From the NCBI RefSeq assembly GCF_905147045.1, contig NC_065898.1, positions 11,904,001 to 11,968,000 of the forward strand: a stretch of DNA of 64,000 bases, in the 5' to 3' direction. How positions within the stretch are numbered: position 1 is the stretch's first letter; every line of letters starts with the position of its first letter. The translations under genes were made by a program, and so were the position numbers. The notes under the pieces were generated by a model. That model was not told the origin of the DNA. It did no database searches and saw only the letters and a list, made by a program, of their open reading frames with translations. The stretch is from Nymphalis io. Lineage: Eukaryota; Arthropoda; Insecta; Lepidoptera; Nymphalidae. Positions 23,472-36,970 of the stretch are shown here, one piece after another.

Positions 23472-23690
23472 TGTAACTACTTGCACTTCTGGACTTCGTA
23501 CGGGTAAAATTCATACAAAGTCACATCTCCAATTTATCGCTCTTAAAGTTGTTTTATCCAAAAATCCTTTTTTCGCGGATGCTTACATTATGAAAAAAAA
23601 AACCTTTGGTCCAAATTTCATCATTCTAGACTTAGTATTTTTGGCTGTGCGATAACAGTCAGTCAGGACAAACTATTATATAAGCATAAA
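23472..23690 (+). mobile_element. Family G LINE-like tail, best copy
   Basis: CGTACGGGTAAAATTCATAC, CCAAAAATCC, TCGCGGATGCTTAC, CCAAATTTCATCATTCTAGAC, TGCGATAACAGTCAGTCAGG. Confidence 0.55.
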
Positions 23691-24575
23691 TACATTGTCA
23701 GTGATAGGTTCGCCAGTGTACACATTAATTCTGAATAATATTTAATTTTGTGTCTAATTATTGTGTAATGTTCTTTCATTTATCTATATAATTTTATTAT
23801 TTGTAAATACTTGGAACTTGGTAGTTATAGTGCAAAAATATTTAAGAAAGTATATGTCGTCTTATTGCCTCTACTGGTGACAGGATGTTCAGAGGATAAG
23901 AAACACGATTCAAAGAATAAATTCTCTTGTTATTTGAATGGCAGCTATTTTCAATTTATATTTGTCTATACAGAAGATTTTAATGTAAGTTATTTTTATG
24001 TTAGCTCTCCTATTTTTTTTTTAAATCTGTACGCTTAAGTGGAAAGAAAAATAGATTGATCTTACGCAAACGCAAGAGTATAAACAAAACAAATATGTAA
24101 TAGACAACTTTGACATTGAATTGACACGATATGATTGGTCGAGATTTATGGCATTCATTATCATTGGATTCGTGAAAAAATGGCGGTTTGAATTTTAATG
24201 AAATTGTTATTGGAACTTTGGGAGTACAATTAAAGTAGATATAAGTAGTTAAGTGGTATAATGTACCACTATACATTAGTATAGATTAGATTATGAAGCT
24301 GAAGAGTTTGTTTGGTTGAACGCGCTAATCTCAGGTACTGCTGGTTTTATTTGAATAATTATTTTATTGTTGGATAGCCCATTTATCGAGGAAGGCTATA
24401 GGTTATATAACAACACGCTACAACCAATACGAGCGGAGCATGGATATATTGTATGGATTTTGTAAAACTAAGGTAATCTTTTATACGTACATATATATGT
24501 TGATGGACTGTACAGATTTTATTTTATATCAGGATTTTATAAAGAAAAAAATAAATATTAATAAAAATAATAATA

Positions 24576-24938
24576 ATGTTCTCCAGACCGATTTCAGCCA
24601 CGGCGGCCAATCTAAAGTGAAATTATCCAACTACGCAAGAAATATTATAGTGCACAAGTGTGTGCGCAAACACATAAGAACTCTCTATTCCCTAACTTTC
24701 ATAATTTGATGGGACGGCGATCCGACACGACCGTAAAGAGTTCAGGCGCAGGACCAACGGTTTACGTGCTTTCCGAGGCACGGGAGTGTCCAAACTTCCA
24801 ACTTCCAGACTCCGGGCTGCTACTGAGAGTTTTTCTCACAGAAAAACTCAATAACTTTTTAGTGGCGTGACCTGGGAATTGAACCCAGGACTTCCGGGTC
24901 TGTAGCCTTACATCAAGCCACTAGACCAACAAGGCAGT
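24576..24938 (-). mobile_element. Family C SINE, full length
   Basis: From CTCCAGACCGATTTCAGCCACGG to GGAATTGAACCCAGGACTTCCGGG and CACTAGACCAACAAGGCAGTC (reversed tRNA head). Confidence 0.85.
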
Positions 24939-25317
24939 CATAAAAATAACAACGATTATAAATAAATATTACTCAATCACTCATGCTTTCCAAAGTTTTT
25001 AACGATTCCATCAAAGTTTTATACCCAAACGATATGTTGTAATTGTTTGTTTCGCAAGCAAATTAACGCGTCCAATGTGATTAATAAATCCCACTCGACA
25101 ATCGACATTGTAAATTTTATTGTAAATATTCTGAATTTATTACACGGATACGCTTTTCATTGAATTAATGGTACGGAAATTAAAAAAAACGGCGTGGAAA
25201 CTTTTTTCATTCGTTTATTTCACGATGTTTAGATTGAATTGAAAAATTCAAATGTTTGTTGAATATTTTTTATACTTTGTTTTTATTTTTTATTTTATAA
25301 TATACATATCTAGGGCA

Positions 25318-25582
25318 CTTACGAATGGTCCATCTGAAGGTCCACTATAACCGATAGACAATGGCGATGTAAGAAATATTAACCATTCCTTACATGGCTA
25401 AAGGAGTGAATAAAATATTTCCAGCGCCAACCAATCTTGGGAACTAGATGTTATATCTCTTATAACTGGAGTTTTACTGTTTAACTCACCCTTTAAACTA
25501 GATCACAACAACATTTATTCCTGATTGTCGGTAGAATATCTAATGAGTAGGTGGTAGACCAGACACAAGGCCCTACCACCAA
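25318..25582 (-). mobile_element. Family A element, diverged
   Basis: GAATGGTCCATCTGAAGGTCC to CACAAGGCCCTACCACCAAG. Confidence 0.65.
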
Positions 25583-25712
25583 GTATAACCATAAACACTG
25601 AATTGTACTATAAACTATGACCGATATATCTGGATATCTTTAAAAGCTGTTTATCTCTCAACTTTGTCATCGACTGCGTAGTTCCAATCACATTAGATTA
25701 TCTTTATTACAG

Positions 25713-26010
25713 TGACAGCCTGTGAATGTCCCACTGCTGGGCTAAGACCTCCTCTCCTTTTTTGAGGAGAAGATTTGGAGCTTATTCCACCACGCTGCTC
25801 CAATGTGGGTTGGTGGAATACACATGTGGTAGAATTTCAGTGAAATTTGACATATAAAGGTTTCCTCACGATGTTTTCCTACACCGTCAAGCACGAGATG
25901 AATTATAAACACAAATTAAGCACATGAAAATTCAGTGGTGCTTGCCCGGGTCAAAACCCACGATCATCGGTTAAGATTCATGCGTTCTAACCACTTGGCT
26001 ATCTCAGCTT
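25713..26010 (-). mobile_element. Family B SINE, full length
   Basis: CAGCCTGTGAATGTCCCACTGC to TTCTAACCACTTGGCTATCTCAGC. Confidence 0.85.
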
Positions 26011-26299
26011 TTTTACTCTTTATTAATATAAAATTAAAAACACATTTCAATATCGCCCTACGCGTGTAAGTTTTATAAAAGATAAATATAATAACAGATA
26101 AATCTATATGTATAGTAAAAAACTGCTTTTATAATTTAATAGGTAGCTTATGAAGCTGCAGATCTCGAGTACCCGTTCTCCGTATCAATACGGAATGTTG
26201 GAAAGTTTGCAGTTGTGGAAAGCTCGTTAAGGCTGAACAGTTCAGTTTATATGGGTTTGAAAAAAACTTTCTGTCAAACCCTGTGTGAATTTTGGTCAA

Positions 26300-26520
26300 A
26301 ATCTTCTATAAACGAAATACCACTGACTGACTGACTCATGAGGAGTTCTGTCCGATTCACTCGATTAGGAAAGTTATTCCTATTGCTATGTAGACACTCA
26401 CAAAGATTTTCGCAAATCTGATCCAAAGTAAAATTTTCCCATCTGAAATTAGGAACTAAAAAGTTTTTAACTAAATTAAAGTAATATTACCCGTACAAAG
26501 TCGGGACGGGAGCTATGTTT
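26300..26520 (+). mobile_element. Unassigned LINE-like tail, degraded
   Basis: Contains TGACTGACTGACTCATGAGG, ATGTAGACACTCACAAAG and CCGTACAAAGTCGGGACGGGAGCTA, the usual end of lepidopteran LINE tails. A second end piece (CCGTGCGAAGTCGGTACAAG) is at 26628-26660. Confidence 0.4.
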
Positions 26521-26997
26521 TTTAGTAGAAGTTATTTAAGTGCAAAGCTTATATTATAGTTAGGCATTTACTGGATGTTACTTTAATTTTTACTTCATAG
26601 AGCAGTATTAAATTAAACATTAAATTCCGTGCGAAGTCGGTACAAGTTGCTAGTGTATTATTAATTCCGGTAAAGTCCCGCTTATCATGTAATCTGAATA
26701 ACCATAGTGTCAAAGAGAAAGTTATCGGCGATTTAGCGAACAATAACTAAGTTAGACCTCAATCTGCGTCTAGGTGATTGTTTTAAAGTTAGACAAGACG
26801 GGACAAGTTCGCCAGAGTCATTAGGCTAACGGTCCATTAAATTCAATCCAATGCTCCGCTTTTATGAGTTTCTAATGTAATACATAGCGTACATTTTCTA
26901 GCGTTTAGATACGAGTATAAGGTCAATGTCAAGGTTCCAGGTTCAAGGTCCAAGTAAGGACTATAGAAAGTTAATGGGCGTTTCTGTCGAAGAAATC

Positions 26998-27145
26998 ACA
27001 GTCTGAAAGTAGAAGTATACACAGTCCCGTGCCTCGGAAAGCACGCAAAAGCCGTTGTCATTAACCCCGAAATCTATCTGTTTCTGTGTTTGCACACACA
27101 CACTTGTGCACTATAATATGTCGTAAAAAAGATAAGGCCGCCTTT
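26998..27145 (+). mobile_element. Family C SINE, internal part
   Basis: CAGTCCCGTGCCTCGGAAAGCACG to CACACACACACTTGTGCACTATAATATGTCG. Confidence 0.6.
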
Positions 27146-28502
27146 GGATACTATATGTACTACTTGTTATTATGTGTGTGTAAATTGTGTGCAATAAAGA
27201 TTTAATAAATAAAATATGTCCTGCACAGTTGGCTTGTTTCTGTTGAGACTGGACGTCGTGACCAGTATAGGTCACGAATGGATAGGATACATATACCAAT
27301 ATACATATATTTTATCAATTTAATTCTGGGTTTCTTTAAAAGACATATTGTATGGATAGTACTCGTAAGCTACAAATAACAAAATGTCCTCTATTTTTAT
27401 TTATTCATAATGTATAGGTTATTGAAATAAAAACTGGATTATTAATTATATTTAAACATAATCTAGGACTGAGATCAGTATTTTTTTGTAAGTACAAAGG
27501 ACTCATCATGTGTGAACTCTGAAATTTAGTTGGCTACACTTAATCTAGTTCAAAATAAAATTCAATTATTATTTTTTAATAATATATCATACATTAGTAC
27601 TATACATAATTCGAATTGTTCAACATTTCATACATATACAAATCCATCGCTGAATAAATATTAATACAAGGAATTATGGCGACGGACAAAATTTACTACC
27701 GCTTAGTAAGCAAAGGGATTGTAAATACGAATCATAAAAAAAAATATTGTTGCGATGGCTTTAATCAACCGCAATCGTGACCTCGACACCGAGAGTTGCA
27801 TCTAAAACTTTTCAAAACTGCGTACAATGTACATTAAAATTACATAATCTACACGTTAATTAAACTTTTCATAGTTGTCCGATATTATGCTCAATTATTT
27901 ATTTATTAAGTTTATCAATTTTTAAATTGGTCATTATTAAACACATTCAATTATAACATATCCACAGATTTTGTTAATTCATTTGAAATCAAATACTACA
28001 ACATAAAAAAAAGAAAAGCTAAAAGCAACAACGAAGGAAGAGCAAAATAGAAAATTAAAGCTTGTACATGCACAAATCTTTACAGTTCAAATATGAAGTA
28101 GTTATTTAATTCTTAAATGTTTTTCTTTTAAATAATAAGTACTGATTCTCGATTATACGTCATTTGCATTCAGCATTGTTGTTATAACATTTTATTTTTT
28201 ATTATATATAGGAAGTTTTATAGAAAAAGCTATATTCAGTGGACATTCGCCTTAGTTAAGTATGTCTGAACAAGTTTTCGGTAGATTTCACAGGAAGTGT
28301 CTTTCAGGCTGTCTTGTTGGCTTAAGCAAATAACGAGCGATGTCTCCTTGTTAGGCTAAAGGCTATGGACAATGCAAAGTGAAGACGTAATTAACATAAT
28401 AGATTTCATTGAAAACATATTAAAGAAAATGTATATTGAAGAAACGAACTTTTTTTGTCGAAACGTTTTGCAATTGAAATCAATTTAAAGTATATAGGAA
28501 AC
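27146..28502. other. AT-rich stretch, nothing recognised
   Basis: No exon-like or repeat-like segment seen. Confidence 0.5.
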
Positions 28503-28595
28503 TATGTTTTTATCATCATCATTATCCTTCTGTCGTCCACTGCTGGACATAGGCCTCTCCAATGGCACGCCGCTGAGGTCGATTCTCAGCTCTCA
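28503..28595 (-). mobile_element. RTE-like LINE 3' end
   Basis: TTCTGTCGTCCACTGCTGGACATAGGCCTCTCCAA, with an ATCATCATCATT repeat beside it, is the reverse of a very common arthropod RTE ORF2 end followed by a (TGA)n-type tail. Confidence 0.6.
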
Positions 28596-28978
28596 ATCAC
28601 CAATTTGTTTTTATAGTTTTTGTAAAATTTCCGAAATTAAATTGAAATTTGATTTTAATTCGAAATCAAGCTTAAAAATTACATAATTATTTATAATACT
28701 ATTCAAATAATTTGGGAAGTCAATAACACTGTAAAAATATAAATATTACATTGATGTAACCAGTTATAGTTTCAATAAAACTTTTAAAATATACATGAAA
28801 AAAACATTTGTTCAAATAAGACTTATTTTCATTGTGTGAAAAATTAAAAATAACAACTGCACAATTGATTGCAGAGAAAACAAAGATTATGACAAAATGA
28901 CCTTAAGTAGTTCCGTTCAAAAACGAAAATCAAAAAACAAATTTAAATAATGTTTAAAATTGTTAAAAGACAAAACAA

Positions 28979-29118
28979 TTTAGTTCCCAAGTTTGGTGGC
29001 GCATTGGCTATGTAAGCGATGGTTAACATTTTTTACAATGCCAATGTCTAAGGGCATTTGTGATCACTTACCATCAGATGGCCTATATGCTCGTCCACCT
29101 ACCTATTCTATAGAAAAA
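28979..29118 (+). mobile_element. Family A element, 5'-truncated
   Basis: TTTAGTTCCCAAGTTTGGTGGCG to CCTATTCTATAGAAAAAAA. Confidence 0.75.
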
Positions 29119-30935
29119 AATAATAATAACTGTGTATTTATAATATGGCTATCGCCATATTAGTCTTATTGTAAACTTAAATAAACACCATAAAAGGAAT
29201 GTTGTATGTTATCCTATATGTTGTTTAGGTGACGGATCCTAAACAAATATATACATAAAGTAAATAAATACAATCAATCGTTGAATTAAATAATATTTTG
29301 GTTAAAGGAAAAACATGAAACAATTATATATATTTGTATCAAAATAAAAGTTACTTCAACTTAATATTTTAATTAACTCCGATCAAAACATCATTGTGAG
29401 TATATTGTTCCGTTTAATTAACTTTTTAATCTGTTTTACGGGGAAGTGGTTATTTTCACAGATAAAAAATGCATTGTGTTTGTTAACTGTCAAATCTGTT
29501 TGGTCGCCATTTTGTTAAGTTAACCATCTGTGAACATTAAATTGTCTCTGCTCACTTCACTGTACACGAAGCGTGAAGGAAAGCTATTGTTAGTATTAAT
29601 TGAAACACATTTGTTCTAATTCCGGATAGAAATGAAATAGCTATAAACCTGTAGAAATTGTTAATCGACTCAATTGAAAGAGATGTATATATGGTATATT
29701 TTATTGTTACCGACTTTAGATATTTCATTGTTTTAATTCTTTCCTTTTAGATTAAAATATTTATTTTGATTAATAATATGAGTTTTATTTTGACTCGAAA
29801 TTGAACTTATAATAAAAGTCGGAAAACCAGCCACTCGTTTGCTAGATACCGAGCAAGAAATGTGTGCTGGCAAATAAACAATTGTAATACAAAATCACTA
29901 ATCCACTTTAATTATAATTCAAAACCTAACGTCCTCGAAGTAAAGTGCAGTAGTAATTAAAGTACAACACTTGCAGTTTGTGTGACTAAGCTAAAAAGAG
30001 AAGGTCGTATCATTATTAATATAGTACTACAATATTGATGTCCTTCTGATCGATTGTGGTTAAGTTGCCATTTACCGGCTATGCAGGCGATTAGAATTTA
30101 TAAATACAGATGAACTGTCTATTTTATCACTCTTATATTATATTCATCCTCGTTAAATCCACAAGAATAAGGAGATATAATTTTTTTTGTTCCTAATAAT
30201 AATTATTGAAATTTAGAGAAATTTGGCGGTCACCTCCATTCTATTCATAATGTGATGTATATATATATATACATACTTTATTATTATTATCATATACTTT
30301 TACCTTGCCTTACCTTTTAAAGGGACGTAACGCGTGCCTAGTCAGAAGGCTTTTATTCTAAAATATTTGATTTTGCTCATATGTCGATATTACTAGTAGA
30401 CTTTAAAGCTTTTGATAAAGGTTCAATCAATTAGTTTTTTTTTATTGGTAATTATTAATAGCGTTTTTATAATTAGGTGGCATTATATATAACGAAGGGA
30501 AAATTATATGAAAAAAAGAAATCAAATGATACTAATACTTCTTAGTTATTGTAAATATTTCAATAACCATAATTTTACACAAAGTATACTATTTATCACA
30601 AATTATTCATTTATGTTAGAAATTTAATTAATTTTAAGATCTTTTTTGTTGTGTTATGCAGACAAGCAAATTAATTGAAGTCCGTTTTTATATTTCCACA
30701 TGTTGAAAGTTATACGTTAAACGTATGAAACAAATTATTCAGCTCACTGAGTCGTCACTGCAGGTGATTCAAAAATTACATTTTGTATGCATTAGCAAAG
30801 CCGAATCACCAATTTGTTTAACTATATTCAACGAATATATGTTTAAAATTTATTACTTGATAAATCAATAAAATCGATAGGACTTTATTTATTTTTCCAA
30901 CATTTAAAAACAAATCACGCGTTCTAACCGCGTGA
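29119..30935. other. AT-rich stretch, nothing recognised
   Basis: Contains a short (TA)n at about 30258 and otherwise no structure I can name. Confidence 0.5.
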
Positions 30936-31170
30936 TTATTCGAACGTGTGATTCTTAACCGATGATTTAAATTTGAACCCACTCAATCCCTGGCAAGGAT
31001 TACTGAATTTTCATTTGCTTAATTTCATGTTTATAATTCATCTCGTGCTTGACGGTGAAGGAAAACATCGAGAGGAAACCTGCAAGTGTCTAATTTAACT
31101 TAAATTCTGCCACATGTGTATTCCACCAAACCGTATTGTTACTCCAAACCTTCTCCAAAAAAAAGGAATT
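30936..31170 (+). mobile_element. Family B SINE, diverged
   Basis: CGAACGTGTGATTCTTAACCG to CTCCAAACCTTCTCCAAAAAAAA; lacks the last 40 bases. Confidence 0.65.
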
Positions 31171-31210
31171 ACTAACTAAGAAGACTGTATTATATTGTAT
31201 TTTTATCTCC

Positions 31211-31530
31211 TTTAATCCACCCACTCATCAGATATTCTAACGCATAACAGCAATACTTGGTATCGTTGTGTTCCGGTTGGAAGGGTGAGTGAACCAGTGT
31301 AACAACAGAAGGGACATAACATCTTAGTTCCCGAGGTTGGTGGCGCATTGGCAATGTAAGCGATGGTTAACATTTCTTACAATGTCAATGTCTATGGGCG
31401 TCGGTGACTACACACCATTGGGTGGCCCATTTACACGTCCGTTTTATGTTAAGAAACCAAAAATTAAAAGTACATTCTTAAGTTATAGCCCATATGCTCG
31501 TCCACCGTCCTATTTAATAAAAAAAAAAAG
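31211..31530 (+). mobile_element. Family A element with an internal insertion
   Basis: CCACCCACTCATCAGATATTC to GGTGGCCCATTTACACGTCCG, then about 45 unrelated bases, then TAGCCCATATGCTCGTCCACC and the A tail. The CCCAT-CGTCC segment is present twice. The 118-codon frame across it is not a gene. Confidence 0.7.
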
Positions 31531-32107
31531 CTTTTATAAATGTTTGACAAATCAATTTCTAAGTATTTTGATATATGCATTGACCATGCGGAGTTGCGTA
31601 CATAGCTTGGGTTTACTTCAGGCGTGTGTAATAATGCTGTTTACGAGTATCGGTTGGGAACTTGAAAATACAAAGAACTCATTAAATCATTGAAATCTAT
31701 ATGCCCTGATGTTCTTGCATGTAACATATGTACATCGTACTTTCAACGTCTCGTTCCTAATGTTTCAACATTATAGTACTCAAATTCTCCAAAATTCTAA
31801 AAGCAAAGAAGTTTCCAAGACTTCTTTTGTGTTACTCCCAATTTTTCCTTGTATGTCACATTGTTCGGAGTCCATATGCTGCAACTGTATTCAAAAATAC
31901 TTCACATCAAACAGACACACGCAACACACACACGACACAAGTCAAATCTTTAGTTATTGATCGTAAAAAAATCTAACCCCATTTCGGAAGGTAGCTCATT
32001 CAATTCAGCTTGCAACACTGCAACTTGAGTTAAAGTACGAAAGAAGAAAATATTTTTCGTTTCTTTATCATTTATGTATTACTTAATATATTTTGTATAG
32101 GTTATTC

Positions 32108-32406
32108 TTTTTTAGAATAGGAAGGTGGACGAGCATAATAATTGTTTTGGGCCACCATGGGCCACCTGATGGTAAGTGGTCACCAAACGCCCTTAGACAT
32201 TGGCATTGTAAGAAATGTCAACCATCGCTTACAGCCAATGCGCCACCAACCCTGGGAACTAAGATTTTATGTCCCTTGTGCCTGTAATTACACTGGCTCA
32301 CCCTTAAAACCGGAACACACCAATATCAAGTATTGCTGTTTTGCGGTAGAATATCTGATGAGTGGGTGGTACCTATCCAGACGAGCTTGCACAAAGCCCT
32401 ACCACC
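32108..32406 (-). mobile_element. Family A element, near full length
   Basis: AGAATAGGAAGGTGGACGAGCAT to GCCCTACCACCAGC, with a 19-base local insertion before GGGCCACCTGATGG. Confidence 0.8.
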
Positions 32407-34253
32407 AGCTCAAAGTTAAAAATGAAATGTATGTGTAGCTTAATTATGTTTTTAACGGTTGTATCAGGAGAACTATATGAGAGTAAAACTTTCTCGATAG
32501 AAAAAAACACTCGTAATGCTATAGGTTATCGAGACAAAAAACTGAGGTTTATCTTTATAAATCTCTTTAGTTTTATAGACCTCATAGAAATTAGATCGTG
32601 TGTAAAGAGGGGGTGTGTAAGGGACCTGCGGGTGAAATCTGATATTTTGCTAACCATAGGAATTTGTTTGTACGCGAATTATAAAGTTTTTATATAAACT
32701 GACGTCTATTTTTAAGTATCGCTCAAAGCACGTTATATAACGGTAAGTAATTACTTGGGTATGTGCCAGACTTAATCTCTGTTTAATTTTAGGTAATGCT
32801 GCATTAGGCAGAGATTTATCATCAAGAGATTAGTGTGTTGCAACCGAACGTAGCCTTCGTGTTTTGTGTCGTTTAATATACAATATGGTATGATACTGTT
32901 GACTAGACTATTAAGTCATATACGAATTATATTATAGCCTTCGCAAGTTCTTAAGCTATTTTACTCTTCCAAAAATTTGGCTTGCTGGTAGAAACTAGCC
33001 ATCGAACACAAGGCTCTTCCGTGACTGTTTTAGTAGGTACTTAATAATAATTCGTATATGAAAGCTACCCAAGTCAGACCTTAGGCTTCAATATATTATT
33101 CTAACTTATAAAAAAGAAATGATATTTTAAGTTGTTATAAAATATTTTATGTTGATATAAATAAATTTCAGGACTGCCTATTAAACTTGGCACCCGTTTA
33201 GATCTCACTTCTTTTGTCGTTGAAGTCAACAACAAAGGCATATCATAATATTGAACTTGGCTCTCATTTCACATTTATGTTTTTGATGGGATATTATTTA
33301 TAATCACATTCACTAATGACAAAATGATTATTTGTTAATAAAAGCGCATACAGATTTTCTTTTCATAATTATATCGAATAACTGACCTTGAGTTACATAC
33401 CATTTAAAAGCAAATAAATTTAAGCGATATACTATTTAAATAATGCCTAGACTATAAGATAATATCAGATATAGGTATGGAAAAACGGATAACAGACGTG
33501 CGCGAGACAAAACATGCGTCTCCAACGCCTTCCAGTCTGGGAGTTACTAAGAGAAGACGCATCGCTACTTCAACATAAAGCTTATGTTTTAATTCAAAAC
33601 TTACTATCTTGTACGAGCTTAATGCCAATTAGTGCCTTACACGATCATTCTTGGAATCCCACATAAAAATAGAACCATATAAGACGAGGGTTTTCGAGTA
33701 CAAATAAAAACTAACTCAGTACAATCGATACATGAAGCTTCGTGTTAGGAATGTTTTAATTTTAAACGTTACAATATGATATGTGAACATACTATATCTA
33801 TTTCTTGAAATGTTATGTAATATTAAACCACTAATAGTAACCACTTACTACTTACCCTTCGTTTATTTAATTCTAAAATGCAAGACAATACTCATAATAT
33901 GTATGTCATAGTAAGTTCATAAATTTGTTTATTTCCATTAATTAATCTAATTGTCAATTTTTTTAACGACGTTTACGTCTTTTTTTTGTTATAATTTTTG
34001 CATGTTTTGTTTTGTTTTTATAAATAGTTCCTCTTTCTTTTTTTTGCTTACGTAATTTAGTTCTTTTTTAAGTTATATAACAAAGAATGTACTTTTTATT
34101 CCTACGCATGTTAAGTTAAGGTCATCTATAAGTGAGGTATGCAGTTTTATTATTTAGGTCATTTAAGATTGTAGTCTAGAATAAGAAACAAAATTGTATA
34201 CAGCATTGGCTTCCTATTTAATAAAAATAAAAAATATCGTATTGGATTATGAC
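32407..34253. other. Mostly AT-rich; one open patch at 33495-33665
   Basis: After GGATAACAG one frame reads MRLQRLPVWELLREDASLLQ and stays open to 33665. The acceptor has no pyrimidine tract and all three frames are open for a while, so not called as an exon. Confidence 0.25.
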
Positions 34254-34530
34254 AAAATATCCCAATGGCTGGAATGTGTGTAACTTAATCGAAGATTACA
34301 ATTCGAATCCGGATAAGCACCATTAAGATTAATGTTGTTAAATTAAAAATACACCTCTTGCTCGGCTGATATATATATGTTTTGGATGAAGTTCTTCCGC
34401 ATGGATATGTATCCACCAACTCGTATTGGAGCAGCTTGTTAGCTAGGTAGCTAAATTTAGTGCTCAAAATCTTCGCCTCAAAAGGCATCCCCTCTTTTCT
34501 TCTGTGTCCAAGCTAAGCAGTAGGACATTT
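34254..34530 (+). mobile_element. Family B SINE, old
   Basis: ATCCCAATGGCTGGAATGTG, AATTCGAATCCGGATAAGCACC, GTATTGGAGCAGC, AAGCAGTAGGACATTTA. Confidence 0.6.
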
Positions 34531-35084
34531 ATTTTATTTGTTTATTTATCCAAATAACAACTTAGCTTCTTTCTGACACAAAATATACAATATTAAGGGT
34601 ATTATGAATAGTGCAGTAATGTAATGTATGTAATAATGCTAAGTAACCCAAGTTCGATTCATATTACCCTTATTGAAAGACGGTTATTATTTAATTTTAG
34701 TCACTGAAATATTCTTTTAGTTTTCTCTTTGCGTTTCAATAAAATATTGAATATATTTACAAAAAAGACTTAAGCCAACAATGCTATATAAAGAAAAATT
34801 TAATATAACAATAAGTATAAGTTCTTCAGATCCAAAAAAGTTTTCTCGCGTACGAAATATTCGCAAGAAAAATTCGGATCTCGAAAACTTACAGCATAAA
34901 GAATGCAAAGTGCCATCAACAGGAACCCTTTTGTAACTTTTTAATAGAGTTCTCTCATGAATACACTTTCTTTACGCTATCACTGTTTTCATGATAGATA
35001 TCTCCACGTCTTAATTCTCGTGATTTTTCTTTTTTATGTACAAGGAGGTATTTAAAGAGGCTTTTCAAGATCAATTTTGATTAT

Positions 35085-35215
35085 CTTAGCGGATGGTAAC
35101 GTTATGAAATAAACCTTTGTTCCAAATTTAATGTTTCTGAAATAGTTTTGACTGTGCGATGAGTGTCAGTCAGGATAAAAGATTGTATATGTATTATATA
35201 TATACTAAAGCATAG
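35085..35215 (+). mobile_element. Family G LINE-like tail
   Basis: TCTTAGCGGATGGTAACGTTATG to TGTGCGATGAGTGTCAGTCAGGATAAA. Confidence 0.5.
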
Positions 35216-35528
35216 TGATGATAGTCTAATATTAGTTTGTAAAAAGAAAACAATATGGTATAACTTGGAAAATTAATACAATACGGCTTAGCCTTTTACA
35301 AGTAATGAGTGAACATAAAAAAAACAACATACGAGCCTAACATATAACATGCTTCTATTATATATTAAAAAGGTGATATCCTGACAGACGAATTGCTTAT
35401 TATATTCTTATTTTTTGTTACAATTTTCATGTTTATTTTGAAACATTGTGACGCACACTTTATTAAGTTCCGTTTCTTTTTACGTTTACAAATTAACTTT
35501 TATTTCAATACAGATTAAATAAAATTCG

Positions 35529-35622
35529 AGGCGGCTCAGTGGCTGGAACACACTATTCGAAGGTTGCGCTTCATCTCGTGCTTGAAGTAGGAGGCAAGTG
35601 TGTGAGGAAAACTGCGTGTGTC
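35529..35622 (+). mobile_element. Family B SINE, deleted
   Basis: GAGGCGGCTCAGTGGCTGGAAC joined to TCATCTCGTGCTTGAAG and GTGAGGAAAACTGCG; B box and 3' end missing. Confidence 0.5.
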
Positions 35623-36207
35623 GGTAAGTTCTAAAACAACGTTTATTACTATTTATTAGTATAAATGTAAATAAAATAGATTATTTTTTCGATTTAAAAT
35701 GTTATAGAAAAAACATTCGAAGTAGAAATATAAATTTAATTATATACTTATACATGTACGAATTTACATATAAAATAATTACGTTGCACAAATTATCGTA
35801 CATTACCTTTATTTATGCAAAAAAATTCGGAGCCTTTTAAATGTTCTCCCATATTCATTGCCGGCGGTTGTTCCAATTAAGTTTAAAAGCCGCTAAATAA
35901 AGCCTTCGATATGCAAATGGCTATTAGTACTTTTATATTTAAGCAAGAATATAAATTCCCAATCTTTATGAATTTATACTGAACCAATTACTTGTTTGGG
36001 GTGATTTCTGTCTTTTGTACATTATTATTATAATTTTATAATTATAGTTCGAAATTTAATTTGTAATCTGTTTTAAAATAAGGTTAATAAAGTATTATTT
36101 ATTTTCTTAACTTAATCATATTAATTAGGATTTGATTTGACAAAACTAGTAAAAATAAAAAGTAACTAATTTGACTACAATTATGTCTTTGAATATGACT
36201 GGAAGCT

Positions 36208-36249
36208 CGAATCGATAAAAACTTACCAACGTAAGTTTTTATCGATTCG
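36208..36249. repeat. Perfect 18-bp inverted repeat, 6-nt loop
   Basis: CGAATCGATAAAAACTTA (36208-36225) and its exact reverse complement (36232-36249) around CCAACG. Confidence 0.95.
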
Positions 36250-36499
36250 TTTAGATCGCTGATCGTGTGTCTTGTTTGATATTAATATTGTAGAAAAAAA
36301 AAGATATCACATATGAGATGGTTGCTTATCACTTTTATTTATCCCCAGGAAGGTATTGCCGAAGTGAATAAATCTTTCCTGGGGCACGGTATTCATTCCT
36401 ACAATAAGACTCCACTGTTATGTTTACTTTTGCTTATTAATAAATTTAAATCTTATACCGAAAAACCTTTGATAAACAAGGCATATTACTCGTGGAGAA

Positions 36500-36725
36500 A
36501 TATATGGAATAAAAGCGTGGAGTTAGTATTTATTAATTTCCAATCAGGTTATGCATAATTGTATTAGATTGATGTTTTAATTAGAAGGTGAAAAAGATTA
36601 AATACTTTCTTGTCGGTTTTCTTCAGAATCTACATTTGAAACCGGTGGTATCTATAAATTTAATTCAATATGTAACATGACGATTCAAAAGCCTTATGAG
36701 TCTACTTGAATAAAGAATTATTTGA
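36500..36725 (+). mobile_element. Family J element
   Basis: GTGGAGTTAGTATTTATTAATTTCC, TCGGTTTTCTTCAGAATCTAC, CCGGTGGTATC, GAGTCTACTTGAATAAAGAAT. Shares this order with 50338-50573; ends near an AATAAA, so likely a reverse-transcribed element. Confidence 0.55.
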
Positions 36726-36897
36726 TGATTTGGTTTATCCGTGAAATTATGAAGCATGCTTTAATTTGCGTATACTGTTTTACCGAGGGATTTTTAAAAT
36801 CTCCCTTGTGTTCTAGCAATAATATAGAGGGTAATGACCCGGACCGGCGGTGTTCCAAAGAGTATTTGTTCATCAACTTCTTTATATTTTTAAACTT

Positions 36898-36970
36898 TTA
36901 GGCAAGCGTGCTACATCCTAGACCGTGTCGATGCTTAAGATCAGGCAAGTCAACGGTGAAACGCTTGCCT
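36898..36970. repeat. Family H fragments
   Basis: GGCAAGCGTGCTACATCCTAGACCG and, inverted nearby, ACGCTTGCCTATTA. Confidence 0.35.

Noticed and set aside
24010..24276. Minus ORF of 88 codons and the plus ORF at 23811-24038 ending near GTAAGT
   Set aside because: No acceptor or family signature; the plus ORF follows a LINE tail and looks like chance.
31337..31693. 118-codon ORF, one of the longest in the window
   Set aside because: The first half is family A; the rest is low-complexity and unlike a protein.
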